Below, in pieces: positions 60,477 to 64,000 of a DNA stretch of 64,000 nt. Location of the stretch: positions 17,959,501 through 18,023,500 of the forward strand of contig CM065296.1 in the NCBI GenBank assembly GCA_032871835.1. The letters run 5' to 3'. The notes under the pieces are model-generated. The model was not told the DNA's origin. It worked only from the letters and a program-made list of their open reading frames with translations, and ran no database searches. This DNA comes from Dipteronia dyeriana. Taxonomy: Eukaryota > Streptophyta > Magnoliopsida > Sapindales > Sapindaceae. Each line of letters starts with the position of its first letter. Within the stretch, counting starts at the first letter, position 1. The position numbers and the translations under genes were made by a program.

Positions 60477-61523
60477 CACACCTATTCTAAATGACATGTT
60501 TATAAATGGCAATGTTTTAATCATCTCATAATAAAAAGCATACTTGAGTTAACCGAGTACAATGGGTTATTTAACCTAAAAAAATATCTAATTACAAAAG
60601 TTTTCCAAGGAATTCTGTGGTCTTGAAGTAATTCCAATATTCTTCAAGTTCTTTTGGGTTCTTCTTTTCTAGGCTTTTATCTAAGTCTAACCTAAATAAA
60701 TAAGATTTTTTTTTTTAATATCATGACCCATCTCATGAATCAAACCTAAAGCCCAAATTATACTGTAACACTTCTGGGAGGCCCAAGACATATATAAAAA
60801 AATCTAGCTGAAAATCCTTCTTGAATTCGGAAACCATGGCGTTGCAAATTCAAAACTCTAGCACTTTCATGCGTGGCTGTAATTCATACGCATGGGTTGC
60901 CCGCTATCTCACACCTGAAAATCACACAGCGGCAAGCACGCACAACTAGCCAGTCGCGCACGAACAACTTGCCATGCACGAAGACAGCGCAAGGCTACCT
61001 TACGCAGAGCAAGTTCGTACGCAGCAGACTCGTGCTACCAACACCCCAGGCACATAGTCTGGTTGTTGTGCACCAGCACGCGCAGATGTAAGGCCTAGCT
61101 GTTATGCACGTAGCCTGCCTTGGCGCACTACCTGGTTGTTGTGCCACTGTCTGCGCCACACGCTTACGCAAGACTCACGCTCACGCGCATATCCGATTTT
61201 GCTCTTCCGCCTTCCGTCTTTTTTGCCTGATTTCTTTGAACATATTTTACAATAAAATATATTGCAGAAAAATACAACAAAGAATATACAGCAGAAAAAA
61301 AATATTAAAATACATCCCGACATTAATTTTACATGAGCAAAAATATTACAACCTTTAAAATGAACCGTAAACCCATTGTAGCATACAATTAACGATCAAT
61401 CATGTTTATAAAAATAATATAAATATCATACTATCATTAGAAAGTTCCTAGACATACCATACATGCAAATCAAAGAATAAAACTGGGAAAAAGAAACTTT
61501 TATTCTTATATATTGTAAAATAG
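60477..61523 (-). other. Element A 5' leader, LTR-proximal part with GC-rich block
   Basis: A GC-rich block at about 60830-61200 is full of GCGCA, GCACG and TGTTGTGC words (for example CTGGTTGTTGTGCACCAGCA at 61061). Short frames exist in both strands (60873-61091; 61104-61358), but their composition is repetitive and no motif is recognisable. The rest is AT-rich. Confidence 0.6.
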
Positions 61524-61538
61524 GGCTCTGATACCAAT
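61524..61538 (-). promoter_or_regulatory. Primer binding site of element A
   Basis: ATTGGTATCAGAGC on the minus strand. The first seven LTR bases expected next (TGTAGAA, seen at 5888) are missing, so the LTR starts directly with ACCTGAATTTACG. Confidence 0.85.
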
Positions 61539-61950
61539 ACCTGAATTTACGTTGCGCAACGGCAATGAGGCTTTAAAAATTTTATGCAACTTGTAACCGT
61601 ATACAATATGTAAGAAAATGTAAAGATGGATTTAGATCATACCCTTGATGCTAAATCCTTTGTTTCTTTAAGCTTTATTCCGATTATGAACCACCAAGTC
61701 TTCCTCGCTATATCTCATGATCCGGTAACTGTGTGTGGGCACGTCTTGATCTTCCAAGAACGTATAGAAGGATGCAAAGGCTTGAAGAATAGAACTCTTT
61801 CTTTTCTTCTTGGGAAACTCAGCCACCACAAGCAAGAATTTTTTTTTTATTTTTTTTTTCTTGGTCGAAATCTTTGTAGACTTTCTAAGGTTTTGTTTTT
61901 TGTGTTTTTGGTTCAAAGAATCACAATTAGTCGCTTATGTATCGGTTATG

Positions 61951-61989
<39 letters not shown>

Positions 61990-63383
61990 TAACTAAATAC
62001 AAATCCTTTTCCAAATATATTTTCATATATAAAAGGATATTAGTATTTAAGTATTCTAGGTAAAATAGGGAACTAACTCTCATATAACCCTAGTTGACTT
62101 AAACTTAAATACTAGACTAAGTAAAGAATAAAATAATCTAATTATTTTTATTTTTTATCTCAGTCATGATTTGAACCTGCAACCTCCATTTAATAATTAA
62201 TTACTAATTCAAAATCATTAATTCATTAATTAAATAATCTAATTATCTAATTAATTTAATTATTAATATATTAATTAAATAATTTCATTATTCAATTAAT
62301 CCCTGAATAAATACGTGTCACTTTCGTAACACAATTAATTGGACAATCCAACTAATTAACCGTGACCCTTGTTACCTTTAATCAATCGGGCTAGCAAGAG
62401 GATCTAATGGACCCACGGTTTTGAGCTCTAATAATACTTAGAAATAATTAATTAAACTCTTTAATTAATATTTCGTGATTATTAACCTCGAAGTTATTCT
62501 ATTGAAAACCCAAGGTTGCACTCTCGCAACTGTAGATGTATTACACAAATCAAAATTATTGTTGTCCATCGATATAACTATTACATATGGTATAATCGTC
62601 CACAAGTAGTTCATAATTAGATCAAGGTCATAAAGTCTGTTATACCTATCTAGTTATATCTTTGACATTAAGTACCATTGATTCTCTAATGAACATTAAA
62701 TCCTAACTTCCTTTACGAAAGAAGGAGAGCGCTCATGTTGTTCAAGCCCCGAATCAACCCTTATTAGAACTACTATCTACTTCTCACAAGAAAGAGTGGA
62801 TTCCACTATTGTGCACAGACTTTCCTAGCCACAAGTCAAACCGTTATTCCAACATACAAATTTATTGAACGGGAATGCAACTTCGATCTCACCCATGGTA
62901 TATCAAAAACTATGATCTAACCTAAAGAAGTTGATAAGACACTCAGAATTAAGATCACCCATATATAGCCATCATTAGTCGATATACATATGAATCAAAT
63001 CATGGAACGAATCTTAATGTGAGATTCATATAGATCGTGGTCCAGTCCTATATGATCACATCATATAAGGTGCCTCCATTCTCATGTCCCTATATGAATA
63101 GTCTAGGTTATGACCACTGTACATTACAGAATGGCTCGCAGCTATAGATTAACCATAAATTAAGTACCTAACTCTACTTGTTATCTATATATTCTTTAGT
63201 TTGATGATCTCAAACTAAATACCTCTATATATGACACTCATATACTCAGTTGGAGATTAGATTCGGCAGTCTTGGATGTTAAGTACACATGATATAAATG
63301 TATGAGAAAGATATATACTTCTTCTTTTATTAATGCTTCAGTCACATTTACAAATTATAAGCTTTTGGGCTTAAACCCTAATA
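61539..63383 (-). repeat. Element A 5' LTR (full-length form)
   Basis: ACCTGAATTTACG...CCCTAATA, about 1845 bases, twice the length of the 3' LTR because it keeps two blocks deleted there. It contains (AT)n at 61954-61987 and AT-rich ATTAATTAAATAATC repeats at 62195-62300. The final CA is TA. Confidence 0.9.
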
Positions 63384-64000
63384 GGGGACACTATTGAGGG
63401 GGTCGGGTCTGCAACAACACTTGTACTGGGAGTTCCACCGGCCTCTCCAGCTTGAAGGCATAGTGGAGGGTTCGCTTCCTTCTGCGCCTCAGTTGCCTGA
63501 ACATTACCTCATTCACCAACATGAGGAATGTATGTAGTTACATCAGTGGGATTGAGGCAAATCGATCTTGGGTGGCGCTCTCAGCCAGGCTGGTACTAGC
63601 ATCGCCTACCGTGGGGGTAACTTTAGCATCTAATAAAACCCTGGATGGTCATCCTAACCTTATGGATGCCTTGTCAACTTGATCTAAGAAATGGTCGAAC
63701 ACAATGTCATCAGCAATAGGCTTAGCAAGGTCAGTCTTACCACCATCAGACTATCTGACGTTTAACTATAAATTGCATTAGGGCTTTACTAGCACGTTGT
63801 GTAGGAAGATTAGTTGGAGGTTGACTTATAGGGTAATCGGCTTGGGTATGAGATGAGTCAGGTTAAGGAGGGAGTTCTGTTTGTTGAAGATTAACCTGCT
63901 CCCTAACCTAAGTACTTGGCTATCATGATCGGGAAATCTGGATTTTCTACATACGTTGGAACCTATCTCTTTCTCTTATCTTGGCTTCTTCTCGGCCTCT
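63384..64000 (-). pseudogene. Antisense extra ORF of the Tat element (proximal part)
   Basis: After the GGGGA duplication, minus-strand coding character resumes: GKTDLAKPIADDIVFDHFLD near 63740-63680, DAKVTPTVGDASTSLAESAT near 63630-63575, and a Pro/Ala/Thr-rich part ending ADPTPSIV next to the junction. Stops and at least one frameshift (near 63550) interrupt it. The frame at the junction continues directly into the part left of element A (5882 downward). Composition is that of a disordered N-terminal region preceding the coiled coil. Function unknown. Confidence 0.55.

Larger units (their letters stand above)
5888..63383 (-). mobile_element. Copia element A, outermost insertion, highly fragmented
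   Basis: Two related LTRs (5888-6773 and 61539-63383) in direct orientation flank the nest. The primer site at 61524-61538 reads ATTGGTATCAGAGC on the minus strand and the polypurine tract lies at 6774-6784, so the element runs right to left. The 5-base target duplication GGGGA is at 5883-5887 and 63384-63388. Gag, protease, integrase, RT and RNase H fragments appear in copia order on the minus strand at 56891-55961, 53506-51741, 51740-50930 and 8531-6785. Most of the 57 kb span is later insertions. RT and several other domains carry disabling mutations. Confidence 0.85.

Noticed and set aside
60873..61358. Possible host gene in the GC-rich block
   Set aside because: Repetitive word content, short frames in several phases, no domain, and position within A's leader.
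61626..62063. 145-codon plus frame
   Set aside because: Inside A's 5' LTR, reading through homopolymers and the (AT)n run; not conserved in the other LTR.
1..64000. CRISPR, tRNA or rRNA genes
   Set aside because: No regularly spaced repeats or RNA gene signatures; the TGGTATCAGAG sites are primer sites beside LTRs, not tRNA genes.

Overview
This is a block of nested plant retrotransposons. I see no host gene, tRNA, rRNA or CRISPR. All recognisable protein sequence is Ty1/copia or Ty3/gypsy gag/pol, most of it broken by stops and frameshifts. The tRNA-iMet type primer sites (TGGTATCAGAG), kilobase-sized LTRs, AT-rich spacers, a Tat-lineage gypsy element and SIRE-type copia elements all indicate a flowering plant with a repeat-rich genome. 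I cannot name the species.

Layout, outermost to innermost. (1) A decayed gypsy element of the Tat lineage is the substrate: its pol runs + from 1 to 3587, followed by an antisense extra ORF at 4650-5887 that resumes at 63384-64000. (2) Copia element A (minus strand, 5888-63383, target duplication GGGGA) interrupts that ORF; removing A and one GGGGA makes the frame continuous. A's own parts lie at 5888-8531, 50930-52131, 53485-53506, 55961-58003 and 60477-63383. (3) Into A's pol went A2, an A-related solo LTR (8532-9128 and 50825-50929, duplication TATGA). (4) Into A2 went copia B (plus, 9129-36958). (5) Into B went copia C (minus, 12526-22695, duplication GTATT, the only structurally complete element), copia D (minus, 24195-32902, 5' LTR truncated) and the SIRE fragment E (32903-34606). 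(6) Further right lie SIRE element F (minus, 36959-44460), a partial LTR G (44461-46260) and SIRE element H (plus, 46261-50824). (7) Three solo LTRs sit in A's proximal half: I (52132-53484, CAGTC), J (53507-55960, GAGCA) and K (58004-60476, CACGC/CACAC).

Two copia families dominate. B, C, D, G and J share an LTR of about 2.5 kb and the same gag-PR-IN-RT-RNase H polyprotein. E, F, H, I and K carry SIRE-like LTRs that end in CTATTCACCCC... before an ATTGGTATCAGAGC-type primer site. A and A2 form a third, related copia family. No element encodes a full intact polyprotein, so any mobilisation would need proteins supplied elsewhere. The longest open pol segment is the 322-codon protease/integrase stretch of C.

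Points most worth checking are the antisense coiled-coil ORF and dual RNase H of the Tat element, a chimeric leader in D, a SIRE element that has gag plus an unusual extra ORF but no pol, and GC-rich, hairpin-forming cassettes upstream of SIRE promoters that differ completely between copies.
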